Notes under the pieces: model-generated | Seen by the model: the letters and a program-made list of their open reading frames with translations, nothing else | What the model was told of the DNA's origin: nothing | Database searches by the model: none | DNA from: Sphingobium sp. | Lineage (GTDB): Bacteria; Pseudomonadota; Alphaproteobacteria; Sphingomonadales; Sphingomonadaceae | Length of the DNA: 64,000 bases | NCBI GenBank assembly: GCA_023266575.1 | Contig: JAHFPV010000016.1 | Span: forward strand, 1-64,000 | Direction of reading: 5' to 3' | Made by a program: the position numbers and the translations under genes | Part shown: positions 33,790 through 42,499 of the stretch, piece by piece | Numbering within the stretch: the stretch's first letter is position 1 | How the letters are laid out: each line of letters starts with the position of its first letter

Positions 33790-34305
33790 TCATTGCGTGC
33801 GTGCAAGGATCTTGGTCGCCTCAGGGCCGGTCCAGTCGATGGAGCGCGTCACCCGCTGAACTTCTGCGCCTTTCGCATCGAGGATAACGGAATATGGCAT
33901 CCCGAGTGCGCCGTAGTTCTGGACGGCCGCGAGAGAAGCGAACGCCAGGCGCAAGTGCGGACGGGTGTTGCCGAAGGCAGCCTTGCCCATGCGAGAATCC
34001 TCGTCGACCGAGGCGGCGATCACGATCAGTTTGCCAGTTCGCGCTGCAGCAAGCCGTTCGAGACTCGCCAGTTCTGCCCGGCAGGGTACGCACCAACTCG
34101 CCCAGAAATTGACGATGACGGCATGACCGCGGAGCGACTGTAGCTTGATTGTCCGGCCCTTGTCCGCAACTAGCGCCGGGAATGCCGCTGGTCCGGCACG
34201 GTCCGGCCTTAACCGGGCGTTCGCCGAAACACCGCCGACCCCGAGCAACGTCAAGATGAGCAGGCACTGGCCAATTGAAAGCGAGACAATGCCTCGCCCG
34301 CTCAC
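33790..34305 (-). CDS. TlpA/ResA-like exported thioredoxin
   Basis: 171 residues, GTG start overlapping the YHS gene stop. N-terminal hydrophobic anchor (GQCLLILTLLGVGGVSA), then a TlpA domain with VIVNFWASWCVPCRAELASLE, VIAASVDEDSRMGKAAF and cis-Pro in LGMPYSVILDAKG. The WCVPC active site reduces disulfides in periplasmic metalloproteins. Part of the YHS-TlpA-YedE operon. Confidence 0.9.
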   Translation of the reverse strand: MSGRGIVSLSIGQCLLILTLLGVGGVSANARLRPDRAGPAAFPALVADKGRTIKLQSLRGHAVIVNFWASWCVPCRAELASLERLAAARTGKLIVIAASVDEDSRMGKAAFGNTRPHLRLAFASLAAVQNYGALGMPYSVILDAKGAEVQRVTRSIDWTGPEATKILARTQ

Positions 34306-34793
34306 TGCGCCTCGTCTTTCACCGTGGGCCAGTTCTGCTCAGCGCGCTGGATGGTGCCTGGCACGTCCTTGTTGAACAGCGCCTGCGCCTTCTCATTGAA
34401 ATTCACATAGAGCCTGCCGTTGACGACGCGGCCGGTCTCTGGATCGGCATCGACCTTTTCGCCAAAGGAAGTTCCGATCGCGCAGAAACCACCAAATTGC
34501 GGCACATATTTTGCCGGATCGGCCATGAACTGCTGGCGATGCTCCTCGCTCGCGAAAAGATAGCGGGCTCCGTCAAAGCTCGCATCGAGGCTGGCGAGTC
34601 CTTTCGTCGGCGTGCCGGTATCGAAATAGGCGACAGGATCATAACCGCGCATCGCGAGGCCATCTTGGTCGACGTTCACGGCCAAGGTTGAACCTGGCAC
34701 GGTCGCGTGCACGGCGGTCGAGGATAGGAGAGCCGACGGCGCAGAAACTGCAAGCAACGCAGCTGCTAAAGAACGAAAACCAACGCGCAACAT
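34302..34793 (-). CDS. Exported YHS-domain protein
   Basis: 163 residues from the ATG at 34793, with GGAG upstream; longer frames run past the predicted promoter. Signal peptide FRSLAAALLAVSAPSALLSS, then a YHS domain: GLAMRGYDPVAYFDTGTPTKG, RYLFASEEHRQQFMADPAKY and PQFGGFCAIGTSFGEKVDAD. YHS domains occur on copper ATPases and stand-alone periplasmic proteins and are thought to bind metal. The His/Cys spacing fits that idea, but no metal is proven. Confidence 0.88.
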   Translation of the reverse strand: MLRVGFRSLAAALLAVSAPSALLSSTAVHATVPGSTLAVNVDQDGLAMRGYDPVAYFDTGTPTKGLASLDASFDGARYLFASEEHRQQFMADPAKYVPQFGGFCAIGTSFGEKVDADPETGRVVNGRLYVNFNEKAQALFNKDVPGTIQRAEQNWPTVKDEAQ

Positions 34794-34839
34794 ATATCCG
34801 TCTCCCATTTGTTCGGACCCTGAGGTGATCCGAGATGAG

Positions 34840-34865
34840 TTCGACGGCATGACGGTCCCGGTTAC
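34840..34865 (-). promoter_or_regulatory. SigF-type promoter for YHS-TlpA-YedE operon
   Basis: Minus strand: GTAACC, 16 bases, CGAA: exact match, about 47 bases before the ATG at 34793. Confidence 0.78.
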
Positions 34866-35389
34866 AGGTTCCGCGATTATTTCACGACGAATCGCGCGCG
34901 ATTGCAGCTGTTTTTGCCAACGAGCCAACCCCGAGGTCGGGCGACGGTGGGGACGTGTTGGCTCCGCCGATGAATGTAGCGCCGGCAATGGTCACCCTGC
35001 TGGTTGCGGCGCTTTCTCTGTCGGCCAGCACTCCTGATTCCTCGGGGCGCCGTCGGTCCTAGGATGGCAGCTTGGGTTGCAATCCGTTACCCAGCGCAAA
35101 CGACCATCAGTAGCGCGGCCCGCCGGAATCTGTCCGGCCATCGCCGTAGCGCTCGATGCAAGACGTAACGGTCGGCGACGGCGCGCGGCGCTTCGTGACG
35201 GCTCTAAAGTAATACGAACGGCGAGATATATTCGTCACGCTTATCCGGCGCGGCGCACCAAACACCGCCGTCTGCCGTCGTGTTGTGCCCGTGAGCCGCC
35301 TACGCTTCGATCATCATAGTAGGTGCGGCGGCTTGAGCCGGGCCTGTGCGGCAGGTCTGAAAATCCTTCGCGTTGGCAGAGCGGTCGGC
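34866..35389. other. Gene-free region left of the cus operon
   Basis: About 520 bases with no supported gene. It contains one member of an imperfect direct-repeat pair (35197-35254) whose partner lies on the far side of the cus operon. Confidence 0.5.
35197..35254 (+). repeat. Imperfect direct repeat flanking the cus operon, copy A
   Basis: Roughly 80% identical over ~58 bases to 42388-42445, in the same orientation. The best-conserved core is GAACGGCGAGATATATTCGT; it is followed by TCCGGCGCGG in both copies. Confidence 0.7.
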
Positions 35390-35734
35390 TCATTCCTTGC
35401 GGATCGAGGTCAACCGGCCGGCTTGCCCGTCCCACTGAAACGAGAATGCCACCTTGTCGCCAACGGCCAGGCCCTGCGCCATCGCGGCATTGCCCGCGAA
35501 CGTCATCGTCATCGCCGGCCATTTCAGTTCCGCGACGGGGCCATGATCGAGCGTGATCTGGCCGGTGGCGGCGTCAATCGCGGTGATCGTTCCAACGCCG
35601 TTCGCCTGTTTGGACTCACCGGACATCGCTATGTTGGACATGGCATCCGACTTGGTTGCCTGGCCGGTCGAGGCGGACTGTCCGCAGGCTGCCAGCGGAA
35701 TGGCGAATAGTGCGGCGATAAACGGAATTTTCAT
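35390..35734 (-). CDS. cusF: CusF-like periplasmic copper-binding lipoprotein
   Basis: 114 residues from the ATG at 35734, overlapping the cusA stop (ATGA). Lipobox AIPLAACGQ, then the CusF OB-fold: ANGVGTITAIDAATGQITLDH and LKWPAMTMTFAGN, whose Trp and two Met residues are the CusF copper(I)/silver ligands together with the His in LDHGPV. It passes copper to the CusCBA pump. Last gene of the operon. Confidence 0.9.
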   Translation of the reverse strand: MKIPFIAALFAIPLAACGQSASTGQATKSDAMSNIAMSGESKQANGVGTITAIDAATGQITLDHGPVAELKWPAMTMTFAGNAAMAQGLAVGDKVAFSFQWDGQAGRLTSIRKE

Positions 35735-38700
35735 CACGTCGGGTCTCCTTGGGTTGCAACGGGTGAAGCGGCGCTGCGGCGCATCAGCAGGTAGGCGGCC
35801 GGGATCACGAACATCGAGAGCAGGGGCGCGGTCAGCATCCCGCCGATCATCGGCGCGGCGATGCGGCTCATCACTTCCGATCCGGTGCCGGTGCCGAGCA
35901 GGATCGGCAGCAGGCCGGCGAGGATGACCGCCACCGTCATTGCCTTGGGCCGGACGCGCAGTAAGGCGCCTTCGCGGACCGCTTCTTCGACTTTGCCGGC
36001 ATCGGGCGCAGCGCCACGATCGGCGAGCGCGTGTTTCAGATAGATCAGCATCACCACACCGAACTCGGCGGACACGCCGGCGAGCGCGATGAACCCCACC
36101 GCGGTCGCGACCGATTGGTTGTAGCCGAGCAGGTAGAGCAGCCACACCCCGCCGGTCAGCGCGAACGGCAAGGTCGCCATGATAAGCGCCGCCTCGTCCA
36201 ATCGCCGGAACGTCAGGTAGAGCAGCAGGAAGATGATCGCGAGGGTCGCGGGCACGACGATCTTCAAGCGTTGCGTGGCGCGTTCGAGAAACTCGAACTG
36301 GCCGGTATAGGCAACGCTGATTCCCGGCGGCAGCGCGACCCTGGCCGAGACCGCGCGTTGCAGATCGCCGACCATATCGGTCAGCGCGCGGCCGCGGGCA
36401 TCGACATATATCCACGTCGCCGGGCGACCATTCTCGCTGCGCAGCATCGGCGGGCCCGAGACGATGCGGACATCGGCGACGGTGCCGAGCGTGATTTGCT
36501 GACGCGAGGGCGTCAGGATCGGCAGGTTGACGATCTTGTCCGGACTGTCGCGTAGCTCGCGCGGGTAGCGCAGGCTGATCGGGTAGCGTGCCAGCCCCTC
36601 GACTGTCTCGCCGATTACAGCGCCGCCGATCGCGCCCGACACCACCTCCTGCACATCGGCGACGTTCATGCCGTAGCGCGCAGCGGCGGCGCGATTGACC
36701 TGGACGTCGATATAGCGGCCGCCGCTCAGCCGTTCGGCCAGCGCCGAACTGACCCCCGGCACGGTCTTTGCCACGGCCTCGATCTTCTGCGCGACCTGAT
36801 CGATCTGGCCGAGATCGGCGCCCGACACCTTGATCCCGATCGGACTCTTGATGCCGGTTGCCAGCATGTCGATGCGGTTGCGGATCGGCGGTATCCAGAA
36901 ATTGGCGAGGCCGGGCACCTTCACGGTGCGGTCAAGTTCCTCGACCAATTTGTCCTGCGTCATCCCCGCACGCCATTGGTTCTTCGGCTTGAACCGGATC
37001 GTCGTCTCGAACATTTCGAGGGGGGCGGGATCGGTCGCGGTATCGGCGCGGCCCGCCTTGCCGAACACGCTCTCGACCTCAGGCACAGTCTTGATCAGCC
37101 GGTCGGTCTGCTGGAGCAGCAGCCCGGCCTTCGCGGTCGAGATACCGGGCAGCGCGGACGGCATGTAGAGCAGGTCGCCCTCGTTCATCTGCGGCATGAA
37201 CTCGCCGCCGGTCTGGCTGATCGGCCATAGGCTGGAAGCGAAGACCAGTCCGGCGATCAACAGTGCCTGCTTCGGCCGTGCCAGCACCCAATCGAGCGCC
37301 GGGCGATAGGCGTGCGACAACCAGCGGTTGACCGGGTTCACTTCCTCGCCCGGAATCCGCCCGCGGATGAGCCACCCCATCAGCACCGGCACGAGCGTGA
37401 TCGACAGAATCGCCGCAGCCGCCATCGCATAGGTCTTGGTGAAAGCGAGCGGGGCGAACAGCCGCCCCTCCTGGCCCTGAAGTGAGAAGATCGGGATGAA
37501 GGAAAAGGTGATGATCAATAGCGAGAGGAACAGCGCCGGCCCGACCTCGGCGGCGGCATCGGTAATGACGCGCCAGCGCTCCGGTCCGGCCAGTTCGGTA
37601 TCGGGATGATCGTGCGCCCAGCGTTCGAGGTGCTTGTGGGCATTCTCGATCATCACGACGGCGGCATCGACCATCGCGCCGATCGCGATCGCGATCCCGC
37701 CAAGCGACATGATGTTGGCGTTGACACCCTGCACCCGCATCACGACGAAGGCGGCGAGGATGCCAAGCGGCAAAGTCAGGATCGCGACCAGTGCCGAGCG
37801 AACGTGCCAGAGGAACAGCGCGCAGACGAGCGCGACGACCAAAAACTCCTCGAACAATTTGCCCGTGAGATTATCGACCGCGCGGTCGATCAGCCCCGAG
37901 CGATCGTAGGTGGTGACGATCTCGACCCCCGGCGGCACGCTCTTCTTCAATTCGTCGAGCTTCGCCTTGACGCCCTCGATCACCTCGCGCGCGTTCTTGC
38001 CCTGGCGCATGACGATCACGCCGCCCGCGACCTCGCCCTGGCCGTTCAGTTCGGCGACGCCGCGGCGCATGTCGGGGCCGATCTGGACCGTCGCGACATC
38101 GCTCAGCAGAACGGGAACGCCTCCGGTGGCGGTGCGGATCGGCACGCTGCGGAAATCGTCGAGCGACGAGAGGTAGCCGGTCGCGCGAACGATATATTCC
38201 GCCTCCGACATCTCGACGATCGAGCCGCCGGTCTCCGAATTGGCGCGCTTGAGCGCCTCGCTCACTTCGGCTTGGGTGATGCCGTAGGAGATCAGCTTCT
38301 GCGGATCGAGCAGCACCTGATACTGCTTGACCATGCCGCCGATGCTCGCGACCTCGGCCACGCCGGGGACGGATTTCAGCTCGTAGCGCAGGAACCAGTC
38401 CTGCAATGATCGCAGTTGCTGCAAGTCCTGCCGACCGGTCCTGTCGACCAGCGCATATTCGTAGATCCAGCCCACCCCGGTCGCGTCGGGGCCGATCGAG
38501 GCCGTCGCGCCGGGGGGCAGGCGGCCCTGCACCTGGCTCAGATATTCGAGCACCCGGCTGCGCGCCCAATACAGGTCGGTCCCGTCGTCGAACAGCACAT
38601 AGACGAAGCTGTCGCCGACGAACGAATAACCGCGCACCACCCGCGCGCCCGGCACCGACAGCATCGTCGTCGCGAGCGGATAGGTAACTTGATTTTCGAC

Positions 38701-38880
38701 AATCTGCGGCGCCTGCCCCGGATAGGACGTGCGGATGATGACCTGCACGTCGGACAGATCAGGCAAGGCATCGACCGGCGTGGTCCGCATCGCGCCGATG
38801 CCGATCGCCACTAGAACCAAGGCCGCCAGAACCACGGCCATGCGCGCCTTGACCGATGCATGGATTATCCGCGCGATCAT
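35734..38880 (-). CDS. cusA: CusA-type heavy-metal efflux RND pump
   Basis: 1048 residues, the usual length for HME-RND proteins. Twelve transmembrane helices in two halves; N-terminal [20 protein letters not shown], proton-relay segment [21 protein letters not shown] in TM4, and the porter region with [18 protein letters not shown], a conserved HME feature. Drives copper/silver from periplasm and cytoplasm through CusB and CusC using the proton gradient. Overlaps cusB by ATGA. The copper label is supported by the CusF gene and Met-rich neighbours. Confidence 0.95.
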   Translation of the reverse strand: MIARIIHASVKARMAVVLAALVLVAIGIGAMRTTPVDALPDLSDVQVIIRTSYPGQAPQIVENQVTYPLATTMLSVPGARVVRGYSFVGDSFVYVLFDDGTDLYWARSRVLEYLSQVQGRLPPGATASIGPDATGVGWIYEYALVDRTGRQDLQQLRSLQDWFLRYELKSVPGVAEVASIGGMVKQYQVLLDPQKLISYGITQAEVSEALKRANSETGGSIVEMSEAEYIVRATGYLSSLDDFRSVPIRTATGGVPVLLSDVATVQIGPDMRRGVAELNGQGEVAGGVIVMRQGKNAREVIEGVKAKLDELKKSVPPGVEIVTTYDRSGLIDRAVDNLTGKLFEEFLVVALVCALFLWHVRSALVAILTLPLGILAAFVVMRVQGVNANIMSLGGIAIAIGAMVDAAVVMIENAHKHLERWAHDHPDTELAGPERWRVITDAAAEVGPALFLSLLIITFSFIPIFSLQGQEGRLFAPLAFTKTYAMAAAAILSITLVPVLMGWLIRGRIPGEEVNPVNRWLSHAYRPALDWVLARPKQALLIAGLVFASSLWPISQTGGEFMPQMNEGDLLYMPSALPGISTAKAGLLLQQTDRLIKTVPEVESVFGKAGRADTATDPAPLEMFETTIRFKPKNQWRAGMTQDKLVEELDRTVKVPGLANFWIPPIRNRIDMLATGIKSPIGIKVSGADLGQIDQVAQKIEAVAKTVPGVSSALAERLSGGRYIDVQVNRAAAARYGMNVADVQEVVSGAIGGAVIGETVEGLARYPISLRYPRELRDSPDKIVNLPILTPSRQQITLGTVADVRIVSGPPMLRSENGRPATWIYVDARGRALTDMVGDLQRAVSARVALPPGISVAYTGQFEFLERATQRLKIVVPATLAIIFLLLYLTFRRLDEAALIMATLPFALTGGVWLLYLLGYNQSVATAVGFIALAGVSAEFGVVMLIYLKHALADRGAAPDAGKVEEAVREGALLRVRPKAMTVAVILAGLLPILLGTGTGSEVMSRIAAPMIGGMLTAPLLSMFVIPAAYLLMRRSAASPVATQGDPT

Positions 38881-40109
38881 TTCGCTGCGCCGATCGCGCG
38901 AACCGGGATGCCCGTCAGGCTCGCTTCGGAATCGAGCAGGAACTGCCCCGATGCGACGACCTTTTCGCCCGGCGCCAGACCGGCGAGAATTTCGGTCTGG
39001 CCGCCCGCATCGCGCCCGACCCGCACTTCGGCGGGATGATAGCGCCCGTCGCCGGTCGCCAGCATGACCAGTGTGCGTGTGCCGGTGCGGATCACCGCCT
39101 CGCTCGGCACGAGCAGGGCTGGCCGCGCATCGCCGCCGAGCGCGACGCTGGCGAACATGCCGGGCCGCAGGCGCCCGCTGCGATTGGCGAGTTCGATCCG
39201 CACGGTGAGCGTGCGGCTGTCGGCCTGCGCGGTCGGCAGGATCGCGATCACGCGCCCGCTAAACGGCTCGCCCGGAAAGCCGGTCAGCGTCGCGGTCGCC
39301 GTCTGGCCGACGCGAACGTCGCCGGTGCGCGCCTCGGGCACGGCGGCGTTGAGCCAGACCGTGTCGAGGCCGCTGACCTGCGCGAGCGTCTGCCCCATTG
39401 CCAGCGTCACTCCGGCGCGCGCGTCGAGCGATTGGATCACCCCCGAAATCGGCGTGGTGATCGTCACGACGCCGTTCGGCCGCCCGCTGCGCTCGACGCT
39501 GCTGATTAGCCCGTCGGACATGCCCATCAACCGCAAGCGTTGCCGCGCCGCCGCAGTCAGGTCGGGCTTACCGAGGCGCTTGACGCTTAGGAACTCGGTC
39601 TGCGCACCGCCCCATTCGGGCAGCAGCAGCGTCGCGATCGGTGCGCCAGCGCGCACCACGTCGCCCGGCGCGCGGGCATAGACGCGCTGCACGAACCCGC
39701 CCGATCGCGCCTGGATGATCGCAACATCGCGCTGGTTGAAATCGATCGTGCCGGTGACGTCGAGCGCGCTGGCGAGACTGCCCATCGTCGCCGCAACCGC
39801 TCGAATGCCCAGGCTCTGCCGTGCGGCGGGATCGACGCTGACGCCCGGCGCGGCGCCGCCCGCTGCGCCATCGGCGTATTTGGGGACGAGCTGCATGTCC
39901 ATGAACGGCGATTTGCCCGGCTTGTCGAACTTCTGATTGGGGAACATCGGATCATAGTAATAGAGCGGCGCCGAGCCGCCCGCGCTTGCCGGTGTAAGCG
40001 GCGCTTCATTGGCGCTCTGACCCAGCCAGTATCCGCCTCCGCCGGCGACGATCGCCGCCAGCAGGACCGCGCCGCGCCAGCGTGCAGCCTGGGTGCTCGA
40101 AAGCGTCAT
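38877..40109 (-). CDS. cusB: CusB-type periplasmic adaptor protein
   Basis: 410 residues. N-terminal membrane anchor ([19 protein letters not shown]), then a heavy-metal-binding motif ([31 protein letters not shown]) typical of CusB N-termini, lipoyl/barrel-sandwich halves around [19 protein letters not shown] and [16 protein letters not shown], and a beta-barrel with [13 protein letters not shown]. Met residues in the N-terminal part accept copper from CusF and gate the pump. Confidence 0.94.
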   Translation of the reverse strand: MTLSSTQAARWRGAVLLAAIVAGGGGYWLGQSANEAPLTPASAGGSAPLYYYDPMFPNQKFDKPGKSPFMDMQLVPKYADGAAGGAAPGVSVDPAARQSLGIRAVAATMGSLASALDVTGTIDFNQRDVAIIQARSGGFVQRVYARAPGDVVRAGAPIATLLLPEWGGAQTEFLSVKRLGKPDLTAAARQRLRLMGMSDGLISSVERSGRPNGVVTITTPISGVIQSLDARAGVTLAMGQTLAQVSGLDTVWLNAAVPEARTGDVRVGQTATATLTGFPGEPFSGRVIAILPTAQADSRTLTVRIELANRSGRLRPGMFASVALGGDARPALLVPSEAVIRTGTRTLVMLATGDGRYHPAEVRVGRDAGGQTEILAGLAPGEKVVASGQFLLDSEASLTGIPVRAIGAAK

Positions 40110-41335
40110 GACGGTTCCCCTCCATAAGTGATGGTGATGCGCACGGCGTCGCGCGCCACATCGGTTTCGCGATTGAGCGCATCGACTTCGGCTTCGGCGA
40201 GCGCGAGCGCCGAGAGCAGCGCGCTGCCAAGGTCGAGCTTGCCCGCGGCATAGCTGTCGCGATCGAGTTCGGCACGGCGCTTGGCCAGCGGCACGAGGGT
40301 GCTGCGCGCATTCTCCAGCCGCTCATGGTGCATGGCGTGATCGGCGAGGTCGGACTGGAGCGCGGCGATCCATTGCCGTCTGACCGCTTCGCGATCCAGT
40401 CTGGTGCCATTCGCTGCGCTTTCACTGGCGGCAATCTTCGGGTTCTGCCGCTTGCCCGCGAACAGCGGCAGATCGATCGACACGCCGACCGACACGAGAT
40501 CACCGTAGCGCGGGTCGCGGCGGCCATAGGATGTGCTCAGCGACCAGTCAGGGCGCTTGTCGGCGCGCGCCAGCCGCGTATCGGCATCGGCCCCGGCAAT
40601 CGCCGCGTCGGCAGCGCGCAGCGCCGGCAGCGCATCGATCCCGGCCATCAATAGCGCCGGGTCGATGTCGAGGCTCGGCGGGGGACCGCTCACCTCGGGA
40701 TTGGTATCGCCGGTATAGCGCGTCAGTCGCGCGCGCGCCTGCGCCACCGCCGCGACCATATCCGCGCGCCGGTCGGCGACCGCGGCGCGTAGCTGCGCCG
40801 GTTCGAGCGTCTGCGACGGTCGTGCGGTGCCAGCCGTCAGTCGCGCCGCAACCGTTTTTTGCAGATCGTCGAGGCTCGCGTCGAGCAGGTCGAGCTGCGC
40901 CAGCCGGCGCTCGCCATAGTAAAGGTCGATCCACGCCAGCGCCGTCTCCAGTCGAACGGCGCGCGCTTCGGTGAGGACGCCGGCCTCGGCGATGCCGATA
41001 TTGGCGGTTGCCCGCTCGGCGAGCGCGCGACGCTTCGCCAAATTGGGAAAGCGCTGCGTCAGACCGATCACCGACATCGTGAAGTTGTCGCCTGTGAAGC
41101 TGCCCGCCGCGGGGCCAGTGACGGGAAAGTCCTGGAGGCGGAGATCGAGCGTCGGATCGGGCAGGCGGTCGACCGCAATCGCTGATGAGCGCGCCGCATC
41201 GGTCGCGGCGCCGCGAGCACGAACGCTGGGCGCCGCAGCCGCCGCGCGCGCCAGCGCCTGATCATAGGTCATCTGGTCGGCGAGCGCGGCGGACGGCACA
41301 CCCACGCAGGCGAGCAGGATTATGGCGTATTTCAT
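40106..41335 (-). CDS. cusC: CusC/TolC-family outer-membrane efflux protein
   Basis: 409 residues from the ATG at 41335, preceded by GGGGAGGA. Signal peptide (AIILLACVGVPSAALA), then two OEP repeats with long coiled helices: LDASLDDLQKTVAARLTAGT in the first and KRRAELDRDSYAAGKLDLGS in the second. Forms the outer-membrane channel of the Cus pump. Overlaps cusB (ATGA). Confidence 0.92.
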   Translation of the reverse strand: MKYAIILLACVGVPSAALADQMTYDQALARAAAAAPSVRARGAATDAARSSAIAVDRLPDPTLDLRLQDFPVTGPAAGSFTGDNFTMSVIGLTQRFPNLAKRRALAERATANIGIAEAGVLTEARAVRLETALAWIDLYYGERRLAQLDLLDASLDDLQKTVAARLTAGTARPSQTLEPAQLRAAVADRRADMVAAVAQARARLTRYTGDTNPEVSGPPPSLDIDPALLMAGIDALPALRAADAAIAGADADTRLARADKRPDWSLSTSYGRRDPRYGDLVSVGVSIDLPLFAGKRQNPKIAASESAANGTRLDREAVRRQWIAALQSDLADHAMHHERLENARSTLVPLAKRRAELDRDSYAAGKLDLGSALLSALALAEAEVDALNRETDVARDAVRITITYGGEPS

Positions 41336-41437
41336 GTCGTCCTCCCCATTGGGACGGAACCGGCTTGCGGGCGGCACCGACGCCGATGGCGCCGCGGGGA
41401 AACATGCGTTTCGCCCGCTACGCCACCAGTCGGTTGC

Positions 41438-41725
41438 TCAGCCCTGACGAGCCGGGTTGCTGGCGGACGGCATGGTCATGCAGTTGGCCGCCTGGGGTCC
41501 GCGCATCATCGAGCAATCGCAGTCAGCGGCCATCATCTTGCTGTCGCTGACCCAAACGCGCACGGGCGCGCGAGTGGGTGCCCGTGGGCCGTAGGACGGC
41601 TGGCTACGCCATTCGAAGTGCCCCGTCGAAGGAGCCGGCTGCGCGTCCGCAGCAAACGCGGCCGAGGCCGTTGCGGACAGGGCGAGGGTGGCCGCAATGG
41701 CTGCGGCGCGAACGATAGTCTTCAT
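41438..41725 (-). CDS. Small exported Cys/Met-containing protein in cus operon
   Basis: 95 residues from the ATG at 41725. A signal peptide (AAAIAATLALSATASAAFA) is followed by a short Pro/Arg-rich stretch and a C-terminal cluster KMMAADCDCSMMRGPQAANC with M, D, C and further Met residues, suggesting soft-metal binding. No family recognised. Located between the Met/Cys-rich gene and cusC on the same strand, so likely co-transcribed. Confidence 0.6.
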   Translation of the reverse strand: MKTIVRAAAIAATLALSATASAAFAADAQPAPSTGHFEWRSQPSYGPRAPTRAPVRVWVSDSKMMAADCDCSMMRGPQAANCMTMPSASNPARQG

Positions 41726-41825
41726 GGTGATAGTATCCTTGGTTGAATCGCAGTTGGACGAATGGCGATCGTCGGAGCGCGTGCCGGGCACGACGCTGGA
41801 CAGCAATCACCGACGCCGGATCGGT

Positions 41826-42188
41826 TCAGCCAAGGAGTGAGGGTGGTTCAGGCTCGGGCGTGACGGTGCGCCCGGCAAATACGGCCGTGACCGGCCAGAA
41901 CACCCCGATCGGAGTGATGTACGGCGACGACGCGGCGGGCGCGGGCTCACTGACAGCCAGCATGACGCCGCAACTCGCCATCAGCGCGCAGCCGCGCTTC
42001 GTATCTTTGCTCTGCTTCTTATCGCAGTCCGGACACTTCATCGCCATGTCGCAGTCGGGCATATCCGCCATCGCCGAGGTCTGGCTCTGCATCATCATGT
42101 TGCACGGCGGCGCTGCCGCGGCCACGCCGTTGCCGACAAGCCCGAACAGGACTCCCACGAGCAATAGATGGCGAAGCAGCCTCAGCAT
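41826..42188 (-). CDS. Met/Cys-rich exported protein leading the cus operon
   Basis: 120 residues. A signal peptide (LLLVGVLFGLVGNGVAAAA) is followed by a dense soft-ligand region, PPCNMMMQSQTSAMADMPDC then DMAMKCPDCDKK and RGCALMASCGVM, which would suit copper(I). A second hydrophobic stretch is near the C-terminus. No named family recognised; similar Met-rich small proteins accompany alphaproteobacterial cus/cop operons. First gene after an exact SigF-type promoter. Confidence 0.68.
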   Translation of the reverse strand: MLRLLRHLLLVGVLFGLVGNGVAAAAPPCNMMMQSQTSAMADMPDCDMAMKCPDCDKKQSKDTKRGCALMASCGVMLAVSEPAPAASSPYITPIGVFWPVTAVFAGRTVTPEPEPPSLLG

Positions 42189-42223
42189 TTAATATGGGTG
42201 CGTGATGACATGGCGAAAGTCAA

Positions 42224-42249
42224 TTCGCGTTGCCGCGCAGTTTGGTTAC
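42224..42249 (-). promoter_or_regulatory. SigF-type promoter for the cus operon
   Basis: Minus strand: GTAACC, 16 bases, CGAA: exact match, about 36 bases before the start of the Met/Cys-rich gene. Puts copper efflux in the same predicted regulon as the bufferins. Confidence 0.78.
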
Positions 42250-42387
42250 AGTGTCGCGTGCTGGCCGCTTCCTCATCCAATCATCCGAGCCTCCGCACAA
42301 AGGTAGCTGGACGGAACTGGTCATTTCGGCCTCATCGAAGCGTTTGCGACGAGATTTAACGGCTCACGACGGCTAAGGGCGTTAGCG

Positions 42388-42445
42388 GACGGCGCTAGAG
42401 TAGCGTGAACGGCGACATATATTCGTCATGTTTGTCCGGCGCGGG
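42388..42445 (+). repeat. Imperfect direct repeat flanking the cus operon, copy B
   Basis: Partner of 35197-35254; shares GAACGGCGA-ATATATTCGTCA with one internal difference, and TCCGGCGCGG downstream. Eleven differences over ~58 bases by eye. Confidence 0.7.
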
Positions 42446-42499
42446 GCGCCGCGCCCGGAGCGATTCGAACTTCTGTGCTGCCACTACGGCTAGTGTGTA

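Larger units (their letters stand above)
42189..42499. other. Gene-free region between cus operon and integrase
   Basis: About 310 bases. Holds the SigF-type promoter (42224-42249), repeat copy B (42388-42445) and, on the minus strand at 42470-42451, a T-loop-like sequence GTTCGAATCGCTCCGGGCGC that does not fold as a full tRNA. Confidence 0.5.

Noticed and set aside
42451-42470. tRNA gene on the minus strand
   Set aside because: A T-loop and 3' acceptor-like stretch are present, but the 5' T-stem does not pair and no anticodon or D arm is found.
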